A DNA stretch of 64,000 nt from Peteryoungia algae. Its GTDB lineage: Bacteria > Pseudomonadota > Alphaproteobacteria > Rhizobiales > Rhizobiaceae. Location: positions 4,172,501-4,236,500 of the forward strand of contig NZ_CP128477.1 in assembly GCF_030369675.1 (NCBI RefSeq). Direction: 5' to 3'. A model generated the notes under the pieces. It saw only the letters and a list, made by a program, of their open reading frames with translations. It searched no databases and was not told the DNA's origin. Made by a program: the position numbers and the translations under genes. Of the stretch, positions 37,526 through 45,365 are shown piece by piece (within the stretch, counting starts at the first letter, position 1; the number at the start of each line of letters is the position of its first letter).

Positions 37526-38428
37526 TCAGGTCTGCGTCAGCAGCCAGTCACGCACCCGTGTCGCAGCCGCACTGAGCTCCCGTGAGCGTGGCCAGACCAC
37601 GTGGAAGGCCTGACCGGTCCTTAGAGCATGGCCGCCCACCTCGACGAGTTGTCCCTGATCGACCAGCCGCTCGACGAGATGCCGCCAGCCGAGCGAAATG
37701 CCCTGGCCCGCCAGCACCGCCTGGATGACGAGCACATAGTCGTTGATCGCCAATCGCCGTCCGGTCGGCCGATAATCGGTGCCGGCGGAGGCAAACCATT
37801 CCGGCCAGCTGCAGGCTCGGCGCACTGGTTCTTCCAGCCAGATCAACCGATATCGGGCAAGGGCTGCCGGACTGTCCGGCAGCCCGTTCGCCTCGACAAA
37901 TGCGGGGCTCGCAACGGCCGAGACGATTTCCGCGGCGAGTTCCGCCGAATGATAATGCGGCCAGTCCTTGGGATCGCCACCGCGAATCCCGAGCGGAATG
38001 TCCTCTTCGTCAAGATCGAGATCGCGCACGCTCGTCTGGATCCTGAGATCGATATCGGGCAGGTCATCCCGAAGCGCCGAGAGCCGCGGCAACATCCACA
38101 TCGAGGCAAAAGACGTGGAAGCAGCCAGCGTGACATTCACTTCACGGCCCTTGCTGCGGATCTCCTCCGCAGCCCGCCCGATGCGCGAGAGCCCTGCCGA
38201 GACGTCGGCATGAAACCGCTCGCCCACTTCGGTCAGCCTCGCCGCCCGATGCTGGCGTTCGAAAAGCGGCGTCCCGAGCTGCTGCTCCAGACCGCGGATC
38301 GCATAGGATACCGCGACCTGAGACATGCCGAGTTCCTGCGCCGCGCGGGTGAAATTCTCGTGCCGGCCCGCTGCCTCGAAGATCACGAGGGCATTGGCCG
38401 AGGGAATGAGGCTGCGAAAGCTTGTCAT
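37526..38428 (-). CDS. LysR-family regulator, GcvA-like
   Basis: The 300-residue protein has the LysR HTH at the N-terminus (ALVIFEAAGRHENFTRAAQELGMSQVAVSYAIRGLEQQLG) and a periplasmic-binding-type effector domain with the GcvA-branch pattern (DLPDIDLRIQTSVRDLDLDEEDIPLGIRGG). It is divergent from the MttB-family gene with 87 bp between starts, so it probably controls the methyltransferase/flavoprotein operon. A small inverted repeat, CAGGGC-GATA-GCCCTG (38469-38484), sits in the shared promoter region. Confidence 0.9.
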   Translation of the reverse strand: MTSFRSLIPSANALVIFEAAGRHENFTRAAQELGMSQVAVSYAIRGLEQQLGTPLFERQHRAARLTEVGERFHADVSAGLSRIGRAAEEIRSKGREVNVTLAASTSFASMWMLPRLSALRDDLPDIDLRIQTSVRDLDLDEEDIPLGIRGGDPKDWPHYHSAELAAEIVSAVASPAFVEANGLPDSPAALARYRLIWLEEPVRRACSWPEWFASAGTDYRPTGRRLAINDYVLVIQAVLAGQGISLGWRHLVERLVDQGQLVEVGGHALRTGQAFHVVWPRSRELSAAATRVRDWLLTQT

Positions 38429-38468
38429 AAGTTCAGCTTATCGCATCTCCAGCAATTTTCCAGCGTCA

Positions 38469-38484
38469 CAGGGCGATAGCCCTG
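38469..38484. promoter_or_regulatory. inverted repeat between lysR and the MttB-family gene
   Basis: CAGGGC-GATA-GCCCTG is a perfect 6-bp dyad in the 87-bp shared promoter region, 32 bases before the MttB-family start codon. It could be part of the LysR operator, although it is not the usual T-N11-A form. Confidence 0.4.
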
Positions 38485-38515
38485 ACATAGCCTGCGGTAA
38501 AATGGAGGGGTGCGA

Positions 38516-40057
38516 ATGGATCAGGTGATTGCGGAACCAATGCCGACGCGGCGGCAGCGCCCGGCTCGACGCGGCACGGCGACAGTCTCGCCGCTCGTGG
38601 TGCCCTTCATCCGGCGCAACATCCCGACCTACGACATCCTGTCGGAGGAGAGCCTGCTGCGGATCGAGGCCGTGGCCGACCGCATCCTGGCCGAAATCGG
38701 CATCGAGTTCCGTGACGACCCGGCAGCCCTCGACCTCTGGCGCAAGGCCGGAGCAGATATGGATGGCCTTCGCGTGCGTTTCCCAAAGGGCATGCTGCGC
38801 GAGATCCTCGCCTCCGCGCCGGCGATGTTCACCCAGCACGCCCGCAACCCCGCCAACAATGTCGAGATTGGCGGCAATGCCGTGGTCTTTTCGCCGGCCT
38901 ACGGCTCGCCCTTCGTCATGGATCTCGACAAGGGGCGCCGCTACGGCACGATCGAGGACTTCCGCAATCTGATCAAGCTTGCCCAGTCCTCGCCCTGGCT
39001 GCACCATTCTGGCGGCACGATCTGCGAGCCGGTCGATGTGCCCGTCAACAAGCGCCATCTCGACATGGTCTACAGCCATATGAAATATTCCGACCGCGCC
39101 TTCATGGGTTCGGTGACGGCAGAGGATCGCGCCGAGGAATCGATCGACATGGCGCGCATCCTTTTCGGTGCCGACTTCGTCGATCAGAACTGCGTGATAC
39201 TGGGCAATGTCAACGTCAACTCGCCGCTGGTCTGGGACGGCACCATGACCAGGGCGCTTCGAGCCTATGCCCGCGCCAACCAGGCCGCCGTCATCGTACC
39301 CTTCATCCTTGGCGGAGCCATGGGCCCGGTCACCAATGCGGGCGCCATCGCCCAGGCCCTGGCGGAAACCATTGCGGGCTGCGCGCTCACCCAGCTCGAG
39401 CGCCGAGGCGCGCCGGTCATCTTCGGCAATTTTCTCTCTTCCATGTCGCTGCGCTCGGGCTCGCCCACTTTCGGAACACCGGAACCGGCGATCGGCTCGA
39501 TGGTCATCGGCCAGCTTGCCCGTCGCCTGAAGCTGCCGCTCCGTTGCGCCGGCAACTTCTCCAATTCCAAGTTGCCGGATGCCCAGGCCATGCAGGAGGG
39601 GGTCATGTCCATGCTCTCGGCCGTGCATTGCGGGGCAAACTTCGTTCTGCATTCGGCCGGCTTCGTCGACGGCCTGCTTGCCATGTCCTACGAAAAGTTC
39701 GTCATGGACACGGATTTCTGCGGTGCCCTGCATTCCTACCTCGCCGGCGTCGTGGTCGACGACAACACGTTGGCCATGGATGCCTTCGAGGAGGTCGGTC
39801 CGGGCAGTCACTTTCTCGGCTCGGCCCATACCATGCGCAATTATCAGACGGCCTTCTGGGATTCGGGCCTGTCCAACAACGAGCCCTTCGAAAAATGGTC
39901 CGAGGCCGGCTCCACCGACATGGCCACCCGGGCGAATGCCCGCTGGAAAAAGACGCTCGCCGAATACGAAGCGCCGCCTTTGGACATCGCCATCGACGAG
40001 GCTCTTCTAGACTACGTGGATCGGACGAAGCGCGCCAAGCCGGACGCCTGGTATTGA
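38516..40057 (+). CDS. trimethylamine methyltransferase (MttB) superfamily protein, non-pyrrolysine
   Basis: The ATG at 38516 (GGAGGGG about 9 bases upstream) gives 513 residues without any in-frame amber codon, so it belongs to the non-pyrrolysine branch that includes glycine betaine methyltransferase MtgB. Recognisable parts are DILSEESLLRIEAVADRILAEIGIEF, HSGGTICEPVDVPV and FGNFLSSMSLRSGSPTFGTPE. Such enzymes move a methyl group from a quaternary amine to a corrinoid protein. No corrinoid protein is encoded nearby. It is 17 bp upstream of a flavoprotein dehydrogenase gene and divergent from a LysR gene. Confidence 0.88.
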   Translation: MDQVIAEPMPTRRQRPARRGTATVSPLVVPFIRRNIPTYDILSEESLLRIEAVADRILAEIGIEFRDDPAALDLWRKAGADMDGLRVRFPKGMLREILASAPAMFTQHARNPANNVEIGGNAVVFSPAYGSPFVMDLDKGRRYGTIEDFRNLIKLAQSSPWLHHSGGTICEPVDVPVNKRHLDMVYSHMKYSDRAFMGSVTAEDRAEESIDMARILFGADFVDQNCVILGNVNVNSPLVWDGTMTRALRAYARANQAAVIVPFILGGAMGPVTNAGAIAQALAETIAGCALTQLERRGAPVIFGNFLSSMSLRSGSPTFGTPEPAIGSMVIGQLARRLKLPLRCAGNFSNSKLPDAQAMQEGVMSMLSAVHCGANFVLHSAGFVDGLLAMSYEKFVMDTDFCGALHSYLAGVVVDDNTLAMDAFEEVGPGSHFLGSAHTMRNYQTAFWDSGLSNNEPFEKWSEAGSTDMATRANARWKKTLAEYEAPPLDIAIDEALLDYVDRTKRAKPDAWY

Positions 40058-40074
40058 ACAGGAATGCAGCACGT

Positions 40075-42117
40075 ATGACCGGGAACAGCGATCCCCTTCT
40101 CCAGCCCTTCCAGCTGAAACACCTCACCCTCAAGAACCGCATCATGTCGACGGCACATGAACCGGCCTATTCGGAAGCCGGCATGCCAACCGAACGGTAC
40201 CGTCTCTATCATGTCGAAAAGGCCAGGGGCGGCATCGCGCTCACCATGACGGCCGGCTCCGCCAGCGTCAGCCGCGACAGCCCGCCGGCCTTCGGCAACC
40301 TGCTCGCCTGGAAGGACGAGATCGTACCGCATCTGAAGCGTCTGACCGACGACTGTCATGAACACGGCTGCGCCGTGATGATCCAGCTCACCCATCTCGG
40401 CCGCCGCACGAACTGGAACAAGGGAGACTGGCTGCCGGTGCTCAGCCCATCCCCGATCCGCGAGCCCGCGCACCGGCACTTCCCCAAGGAGATCGAGGAT
40501 TGGGACATCGAGCGCATCGTCGCCGACTATGCGACTGCCGCCGCCCGCATGCAGGAGGCCGGCCTCGATGGCATCGAGTTCGAGGCCTATGGCCATTTGA
40601 TGGACAGTTTCTGGTCGCCGGCCACCAATCGTCGCGAGGATGAATTCGGCGGCTCGCTCGACAACCGCTTGCGCTTCTCCAGCATGGTGATCGCAGCCGT
40701 CCGACAGGCCGTAGGCCCGGATTTCATCGTCGGCATTCGCATGGTCGCCGACGAGGACTGGGACAGGGGCCTGAGCCGCAAAGAGGGTGTTGAGATCGCC
40801 AGCCGCTTTGCCGGTGGTGGCCAGATCGACTTTCTGAACATCATCAGAGGGCACATCGAGCACGATGCCGCGCTGAACAACGTCATCCCCATCCAGGGCA
40901 TGGCGGCCTCGCCGCATCTCGATTTTGCAGGCGATGTGCGCGCGGCGACCCAATTCCCGGTCTTCCATGCCGCCCGCATCGCCGATGTCGCAACTGCCCG
41001 CCATGCGATCGCCGAGGGCAAGCTCGACATGGTCGGCATGACCCGGGCACATATCGCCGATCCGCATATCGTCAGGAAGATCATCGAGGGCCGGGAAGCG
41101 GAGATCCGCCCCTGCGTCGGCGCCACATATTGCCTCGACCGGATTTATGAAGGGGGCGAGGCGCTTTGCATTCACAATGCAGCGACCAGCCGCGAAGCGC
41201 TCATCCCGCACGACCTGTCGAGGGCCGAGAAAGCGCGCAAGGCCGTGGTCGTCGGGGCAGGGCCCGCCGGGCTGGAAGCGGCCCGCGTGCTCGCCGAGCG
41301 AGGACATGACGTCAAAGTCCTGGAAGCCTCGGGCAAGGCGGGCGGTCAGGTCAACCTGATAACCCGCAACCCCCGCCGCCGCGAAATGGTCGGGATTGTC
41401 GACTGGCGGCTGGCGGAGCTGGATCGGCTCGGCGTCGCAATCCACTATGACACTTACGCCGGCGCCGACGAGGTTCTCGCCTTCGAGCCGGACCTCGTGG
41501 TGATCGCCACGGGTGGCATCGCGCAATCGCCGGAGCTCGAACATGGCGAGGATCTCGTCGTTTCGAGCTGGGATATTCTGGCCGGCACCGTGAAGCCGGA
41601 GGGTCCGGTCCTGCTGTTCGATGACAATGGCGGCCATCAGGGCATGAGTGCTGCGGAGGTCATCGCCAATGCAGGTGTCGAGCTCGAACTGATCTCGCCC
41701 GAGCGCTTCTTTGCGCCCGAAATGGGCGGCATGAACCATGTGCCCTATGCGAAGACTTTTGCTGAGAAGAATGTCACGGTGACGATCAATACGAGGTTGG
41801 CCGGTGTGCGCCGCGACGGCAACGGACTGGTCGCCACGCTTGGCTCGGATTTTTCGGATGCGACGGTGGAACGCCGGGTCGCCCAAGTGGTGGTCGAACA
41901 TGGCACCATGGCCAATGCGGATCTCTATTTCGAGCTTAAGCCCCTGTCGCGAAACCGCGGCGCTGTGGACTATTCCGCTCTCATTGCAAGGCGTGATCCG
42001 CTGCCGGTCAAGGATGAAGCGGCGCAGTTCGATCTCCTGCGCATCGGCGATGCGATCGAAAGCCGCAACATTCACGCCGCCATCTATGACGCGCTGCGCT
42101 ATTGCAGTCTGCTCTAG
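40075..42117 (+). CDS. trimethylamine-dehydrogenase-like FMN/[Fe-S]/FAD oxidoreductase
   Basis: The 680-residue protein has an old-yellow-enzyme TIM barrel (about 1-340: HLTLKNRIMSTAHEPAYSE ... GIEFEAYGHLMDSFWSP) and a C-terminal ADP/FAD-binding module (VVVGAGPAGLEAARVLAE near 394), as in trimethylamine, dimethylamine and histamine dehydrogenases and the DgcA/N-methylproline demethylases. The cluster-binding stretch is Cys347-x2-Ala350-x2-Cys353-x11-Cys365, so one of the four expected Cys is Ala. It is co-transcribed with the MttB-family gene and is likely an N-demethylase. Confidence 0.9.
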   Translation: MTGNSDPLLQPFQLKHLTLKNRIMSTAHEPAYSEAGMPTERYRLYHVEKARGGIALTMTAGSASVSRDSPPAFGNLLAWKDEIVPHLKRLTDDCHEHGCAVMIQLTHLGRRTNWNKGDWLPVLSPSPIREPAHRHFPKEIEDWDIERIVADYATAAARMQEAGLDGIEFEAYGHLMDSFWSPATNRREDEFGGSLDNRLRFSSMVIAAVRQAVGPDFIVGIRMVADEDWDRGLSRKEGVEIASRFAGGGQIDFLNIIRGHIEHDAALNNVIPIQGMAASPHLDFAGDVRAATQFPVFHAARIADVATARHAIAEGKLDMVGMTRAHIADPHIVRKIIEGREAEIRPCVGATYCLDRIYEGGEALCIHNAATSREALIPHDLSRAEKARKAVVVGAGPAGLEAARVLAERGHDVKVLEASGKAGGQVNLITRNPRRREMVGIVDWRLAELDRLGVAIHYDTYAGADEVLAFEPDLVVIATGGIAQSPELEHGEDLVVSSWDILAGTVKPEGPVLLFDDNGGHQGMSAAEVIANAGVELELISPERFFAPEMGGMNHVPYAKTFAEKNVTVTINTRLAGVRRDGNGLVATLGSDFSDATVERRVAQVVVEHGTMANADLYFELKPLSRNRGAVDYSALIARRDPLPVKDEAAQFDLLRIGDAIESRNIHAAIYDALRYCSLL

Positions 42118-42123
42118 CACAAA

Positions 42124-42150
42124 CGGAAAAGGCGGCGCCGAAGCGCCGCC
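42124..42150 (-). terminator. terminator of the PRC-barrel gene
   Basis: On the minus strand GGCGGCGC-TTCG-GCGCCGCC forms a perfect 8-bp stem with a UUCG tetraloop followed by TTTT. It ends transcription of the exported PRC-barrel gene; on the plus strand it lacks a T-run. Confidence 0.9.
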
Positions 42151-42183
42151 CGTCAGGAGCGTGATACGTCCCTCGTTCCGGGA

Positions 42184-42837
42184 TCAGTTGTCCGTGGAAG
42201 AGGTTGTGGTGCCGTCGGTCGGAACCATGCCCGTGCCCGTGGAGCTGGCGTCGGCGGCCTGGTCATCCAGCGTACGGAATTCCGGAGCGTTGGTCAGGCT
42301 TTCGGCGGTTTCCGTGGTCGTCAGGCGAACTTCGGCGTCAGCAACGGCTTCCGTCGTGGTGGCAGCGTCACCGGTGCCGGTGGCGGCTGCATCATCCATC
42401 TCGCGGGAAATGGTGATCTTGTCGAACGGAATGGCGACATTCTTTTCGCCGATGCCGAGGAAGCCACCCACGCCGACGACAGCTGCGACGACGCCGCCGT
42501 CATCCTGCACGAGCAGGTCGTTGATGTCGCCGATCGACTGGTTGTCGGCGGTGTAGATCGGCTGACCCAGGAAGTCGTTGACCGAAATGTGGTTTTCAGC
42601 CTGTTCCGTCAGATATGTGGCGGAGCCGGCAGCGTCGGGAGCGGTCTGGGCAGTCGTGCCCATCGAGCCGTCCGTGGAGGCGTCAGGGGTAACCGGAGCC
42701 GGGGTGGCTGCACCATCGGTTGCGGCCGGAGGGGTCGTGGTGGTGGTGCCGGTGGCGTCCTGTGCGACGGCGAACGGAGCCATGGCGGTGGAGCTGAGCA
42801 GCATGACTGCGGCGAGTGCCTTGAGAGACTTGTTCAT
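42184..42837 (-). CDS. exported PRC-barrel domain protein
   Basis: The ATG at 42837 gives 217 residues with a signal peptide (ALAAVMLLSSTAMAPFAVAQDA, cleavage near 27). The next 50 residues are a Thr/Pro/Ala-rich disordered segment. The PRC-barrel core occupies about 80-145 (NDFLGQPIYTADNQSIGDINDLLVQDDGGVVAAVVGVGGFLGIGEKNVAIPFDKI). The tail is again Thr/Ala/Asp rich. Rhizobia carry several such periplasmic or surface proteins; their role is unknown, and stress tolerance is often suggested. Confidence 0.86.
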   Translation of the reverse strand: MNKSLKALAAVMLLSSTAMAPFAVAQDATGTTTTTPPAATDGAATPAPVTPDASTDGSMGTTAQTAPDAAGSATYLTEQAENHISVNDFLGQPIYTADNQSIGDINDLLVQDDGGVVAAVVGVGGFLGIGEKNVAIPFDKITISREMDDAAATGTGDAATTTEAVADAEVRLTTTETAESLTNAPEFRTLDDQAADASSTGTGMVPTDGTTTSSTDN

Positions 42838-43033
42838 GGTGGACCTACCTTTCCTCTGAGATGGTCTGCGACTGACGCTGCCTGTTGTCATGACGACTGC
42901 GGCGGCGTCGGTTCGAGAGGAAAATGTCCGGGAAGCAGCTTCGTTCCGCCGGGAGATGCAGGTTTATTTTACCCGCCTGACGGGAACAAAATGATCGCTC
43001 GGCGGTTTGCCGGCCCCCGCAACGAGGGCCGGG

Positions 43034-43047
43034 CAATTCATGAATTG
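43034..43047. repeat. perfect 14-bp palindrome
   Basis: CAATTCATGAATTG is a perfect palindrome eleven bases beyond the SMP-30 gene stop, next to the GC-rich dyad CCGGCCC-N9-GGGCCGG (43010-43032). No T-run follows, so it is not a standard terminator; it may be a binding site. Confidence 0.45.
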
Positions 43048-43057
43048 AAGAATGAAA

Positions 43058-43942
43058 TCAGAGCTTGAAGCGCGGCTCGGCCTTGCCCTTCACGGCCACG
43101 CCGAGATCGAAGGTTGCACCTGCCAGCGGATCAGCTGCCCGCTCCGCATCCGACAATCCCTCCCAGCAGGAGGTCACGGCGAGCAGGTTGAAGCCCTCTC
43201 CGAAAAACGCCGGGCAGGTAGGCCGACGCATCGGGGTCGCATAACGCGCGATATGACGGCCGTCCGGGCTGTAGCGGTCGACGCCACCCCCACCCCAGTT
43301 CGCATTCCAGATCGTGCCCTCGAGGTCGACCACTGAACCGTCGATGACCCCATCCCGCTTGGACTGGTCGATGAACACGGTCGGCTGTCCCGTGGGGCGT
43401 CCGGTCGCCGGGTCGAGTTCGACCCGCATCATATGATTGACTTTCGAGTCGTTGAAATAGCCGACTGACCCATCGGGGGAGAAGCAGATCCCGTTCGGAA
43501 TGCTGACGGCATCGAAGAGCTTCGTCACTTCGGTCCCCGCCACGTGATAGATCGCACCGGCGCCGGTTTCAGCCGTCCGGCTCATCGTGCCGATCCACAG
43601 CGCGCCGCTTGGATGCACCCGCCCGTCGTTTGAGCGGTTCTGCGGCTTGTCTTCAATCACGGCATAGGAGGAAAGCGTGCCACTCACGCTGTCGCGCAGG
43701 AAGAGCCCCTGGTCGGAGGCGATCAATTGCCGGATCGGGTCGATCACGGCCAGAACGCTACCGAGAAACGGGAGCGCATGCGTCTTCAGGCCGCCGGCTT
43801 TGACGTCGAGTTCGCACAGCGTTTTGCCGAGAATGTCGAACCAGAAGAGCGAGCCTGAGAGCGGGTCGCAGGTCGGACCCTCGCCCAGTTCCATGCGTTC
43901 CTCGGTCAGCACCGTGCCGTTGAAGCTTTCTGTCGCAATCAC
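43058..43942 (-). CDS. SMP-30/gluconolactonase-family protein
   Basis: The GTG at 43942 is preceded by AGGAGG at good spacing and gives 294 residues. The six-bladed propeller of the SMP-30/luciferin-regenerating-enzyme family shows as LGEGPTCDPLSGSLFWFDI, metal ligands in NDGRVHPSGALWIGTM, and IPNGICFSPDGSVGYFNDSKVNHM plus DGSVVDLEGTIWNANWGGGGVDRY. These are metal-dependent sugar lactonases (gluconolactone, arabinonolactone and others). No sugar dehydrogenase gene is adjacent, so the substrate is open. Confidence 0.92.
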   Translation of the reverse strand: MIATESFNGTVLTEERMELGEGPTCDPLSGSLFWFDILGKTLCELDVKAGGLKTHALPFLGSVLAVIDPIRQLIASDQGLFLRDSVSGTLSSYAVIEDKPQNRSNDGRVHPSGALWIGTMSRTAETGAGAIYHVAGTEVTKLFDAVSIPNGICFSPDGSVGYFNDSKVNHMMRVELDPATGRPTGQPTVFIDQSKRDGVIDGSVVDLEGTIWNANWGGGGVDRYSPDGRHIARYATPMRRPTCPAFFGEGFNLLAVTSCWEGLSDAERAADPLAGATFDLGVAVKGKAEPRFKL

Positions 43943-44280
43943 GCCTGTCCTCCTTGTCGATGGTCATCGCTACCTAGCCGCGCATCTGATCTTGCAGACA
44001 GCCGTTTACGGTAAAATTGATGGGGTATCTGGACCCTGTTCGCTTTACAAGTCTATGCTCCGGCACCCGAAGGAAGAGATTCGCGTTCGTGTTGCCTTTG
44101 GTGACTTTCACACCGTCGTTGCAGGTCCGACGAGCGGGTGTGTCCTGGCTTGACGTGATGTCTCGGGCTCATCGCGCTTTTTTCAATGTTCGGCCAATGG
44201 CAGGTGCAAAAACAATTGACGTATGCGTCTTTGACAAGCTTTCCGAAAATCATGACCGGTGTCCCGGTTAGGATCTGTGC
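43943..44280. other. intergenic region between divergent SMP-30 and LuxR-type genes
   Basis: The 338 bases carry no convincing gene; short frames in both directions lack domain character. TTGACG (44217) and TTGACA (44232) hexamers are possible -35 elements for the LuxR-type gene, but I see no convincing -10 partner for either. Confidence 0.5.
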
Positions 44281-45021
44281 GTGATGACGAACCAGGACAT
44301 GGCAGCTGCGGCGCGCGTTGAAGGTTTGGTCGCCGATGTGAAGGGCTTCAAGACCCAGTTCGACGTCTTTCGCTTCATGAAGCGAGTGACCGAACTCTAT
44401 GGCGCGCGCGCCTTCATGGTGCTCAACATGCCGGGTTCCACCGCCCAGAGCCTGGGCAGCAGCTCGATCATCACCAACTGGCCGGCGGATCTGCTGACGG
44501 AATTCGATCAGGTGGCGCTCTTGGCGGGAAGCCCGGTACTGGCCCATCTGCGGCGTTCTTCGATCCCGCTGCGCGTTGATATCGACGAAGTTTCGCTTCA
44601 GCGCGATCCCAAGTCCAGCGAAACCTCCAAGGCTCTCTTCACCCGTTTCCGCATGACGCGCGGCGCCTATTTCCCGGTTCACGATGCAACCGGGGCCCGC
44701 GGTGCCATCTCCTTCGTCGGTGATCGAGAGCCTTTCGACACGCTTGAGATGATGGAACTCGCCTATCTCGCGGCCCATGTTTTCAACCGTCTCGCCGAGA
44801 TCCGCGAGATGGACAGCCGAAGCAGCGACATGCTGACCGAACGCGAGCTCGATTGTTTGAACTGGACGGCAGCCGGCAAGACAAGCGTCGAAATCGCCGA
44901 GATCCTGACGCTCTCCGAGCACACGATCAACCACTATCTCAACCGTGCCACCAAGAAGCTGGATGCCGTCAACCGCACCCAGGCGGTCGCCAAGGCGCTG
45001 CGGCTCGGCTTGATCAAGTAA
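44281..45021 (+). CDS. LuxR-family regulator with degenerate autoinducer-binding domain
   Basis: The GTG start (AGGAT upstream; an ATG follows one codon later) gives 246 residues. The C-terminal LuxR HTH is clear: LTERELDCLNWTAAGKTSVEIAEILTLSEHTINHYLNRATKKLDAVNRTQAVAKAL. The N-terminal 160 residues have the fold length of an autoinducer-binding domain, but the Asp-Pro and Trp positions that bind acyl-homoserine lactones in TraR-type proteins are not conserved (SPVLAHLRRSSIPLRV). No LuxI gene is nearby. It may be a solo regulator responding to another ligand or none. Confidence 0.88.
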   Translation: MMTNQDMAAAARVEGLVADVKGFKTQFDVFRFMKRVTELYGARAFMVLNMPGSTAQSLGSSSIITNWPADLLTEFDQVALLAGSPVLAHLRRSSIPLRVDIDEVSLQRDPKSSETSKALFTRFRMTRGAYFPVHDATGARGAISFVGDREPFDTLEMMELAYLAAHVFNRLAEIREMDSRSSDMLTERELDCLNWTAAGKTSVEIAEILTLSEHTINHYLNRATKKLDAVNRTQAVAKALRLGLIK

Positions 45022-45140
45022 GTGTAAACGATGGCGCATTTTTGTGCGCCAGGTATGGTTCCGCCTACTTTCCTGGCATGTTTTCCCGTCCTCGGCGCCT
45101 TCTGTCGCCTGCGGTCCGCATTTTCCGGCTGTTTGCCGTC

Positions 45141-45156
45141 TGGCACGCTTCCTGCA
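45141..45156 (+). promoter_or_regulatory. sigma-54 (RpoN) promoter
   Basis: TGGCACGCTTCCTGCA matches the sigma-54 consensus TGGCACG-N4-TTGCA with one mismatch, and the GG and GC doublets are exactly ten bases apart. The preceding CT also fits. The predicted start is around 45166. It points toward the hairpin region and mrp. Confidence 0.78.
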
Positions 45157-45165
45157 TTCACAGTG

Positions 45166-45262
45166 TCAGTCCAGAGGGGACGTTGCACGACACCCGACAA
45201 CGGGTGCAGCCTGACAAGCCGCCGCGGGGGGTGCTCTCCGCAGGCGGCTTGTCTGTTTCTGC
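45166..45262 (+). ncRNA. candidate structured RNA (sRNA or mrp leader) behind the sigma-54 promoter
   Basis: The predicted transcript contains two consecutive hairpins: CACCCG-ACAA-CGGGTG (45191-45206) and an 11-bp perfect stem, GACAAGCCGCC with GGCGGCTTGTC (45213-45253), with an inner GCGG/CCGC pair. The second is followed by a U-rich run TGTTTCT, which looks like a weak terminator. No known rhizobial sRNA family is recognised. End points are estimates. Confidence 0.5.
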
Positions 45263-45365
45263 GGCAATGGTCGCACCCTCTTCGCCGCATTTGCGGTTGG
45301 CGAACGCCTCCCGGTCTATTATCTGGTGTCGCAGACATGAATGTCCGAGCGGAAAGAATATCGAA

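Larger units (their letters stand above)
45022..45365. other. 344-bp leader region with sigma-54 promoter motif and structured RNA
   Basis: The stretch contains no protein gene. It holds a hairpin right behind the LuxR-type gene (TGGCGCA-TTTTTG-TGCGCCA, 45032-45051), a strong sigma-54 promoter motif at 45141-45156, two further hairpins (45191-45253) and a TATTAT -10-like element at 45317-45322 just before mrp. Confidence 0.7.

Noticed and set aside
38516..40057. Pyrrolysine-containing MttB
   Set aside because: The frame runs to a single terminal stop without an internal amber codon, so the protein is of the non-pyrrolysine branch.
40012..42120. 702-residue minus-strand frame opposite the MttB/flavoprotein pair
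   Set aside because: It mirrors the flavoprotein on the other strand; in GC-rich genomes antisense frames stay open because of third-position bias. No domain is visible and the plus-strand genes are certain.
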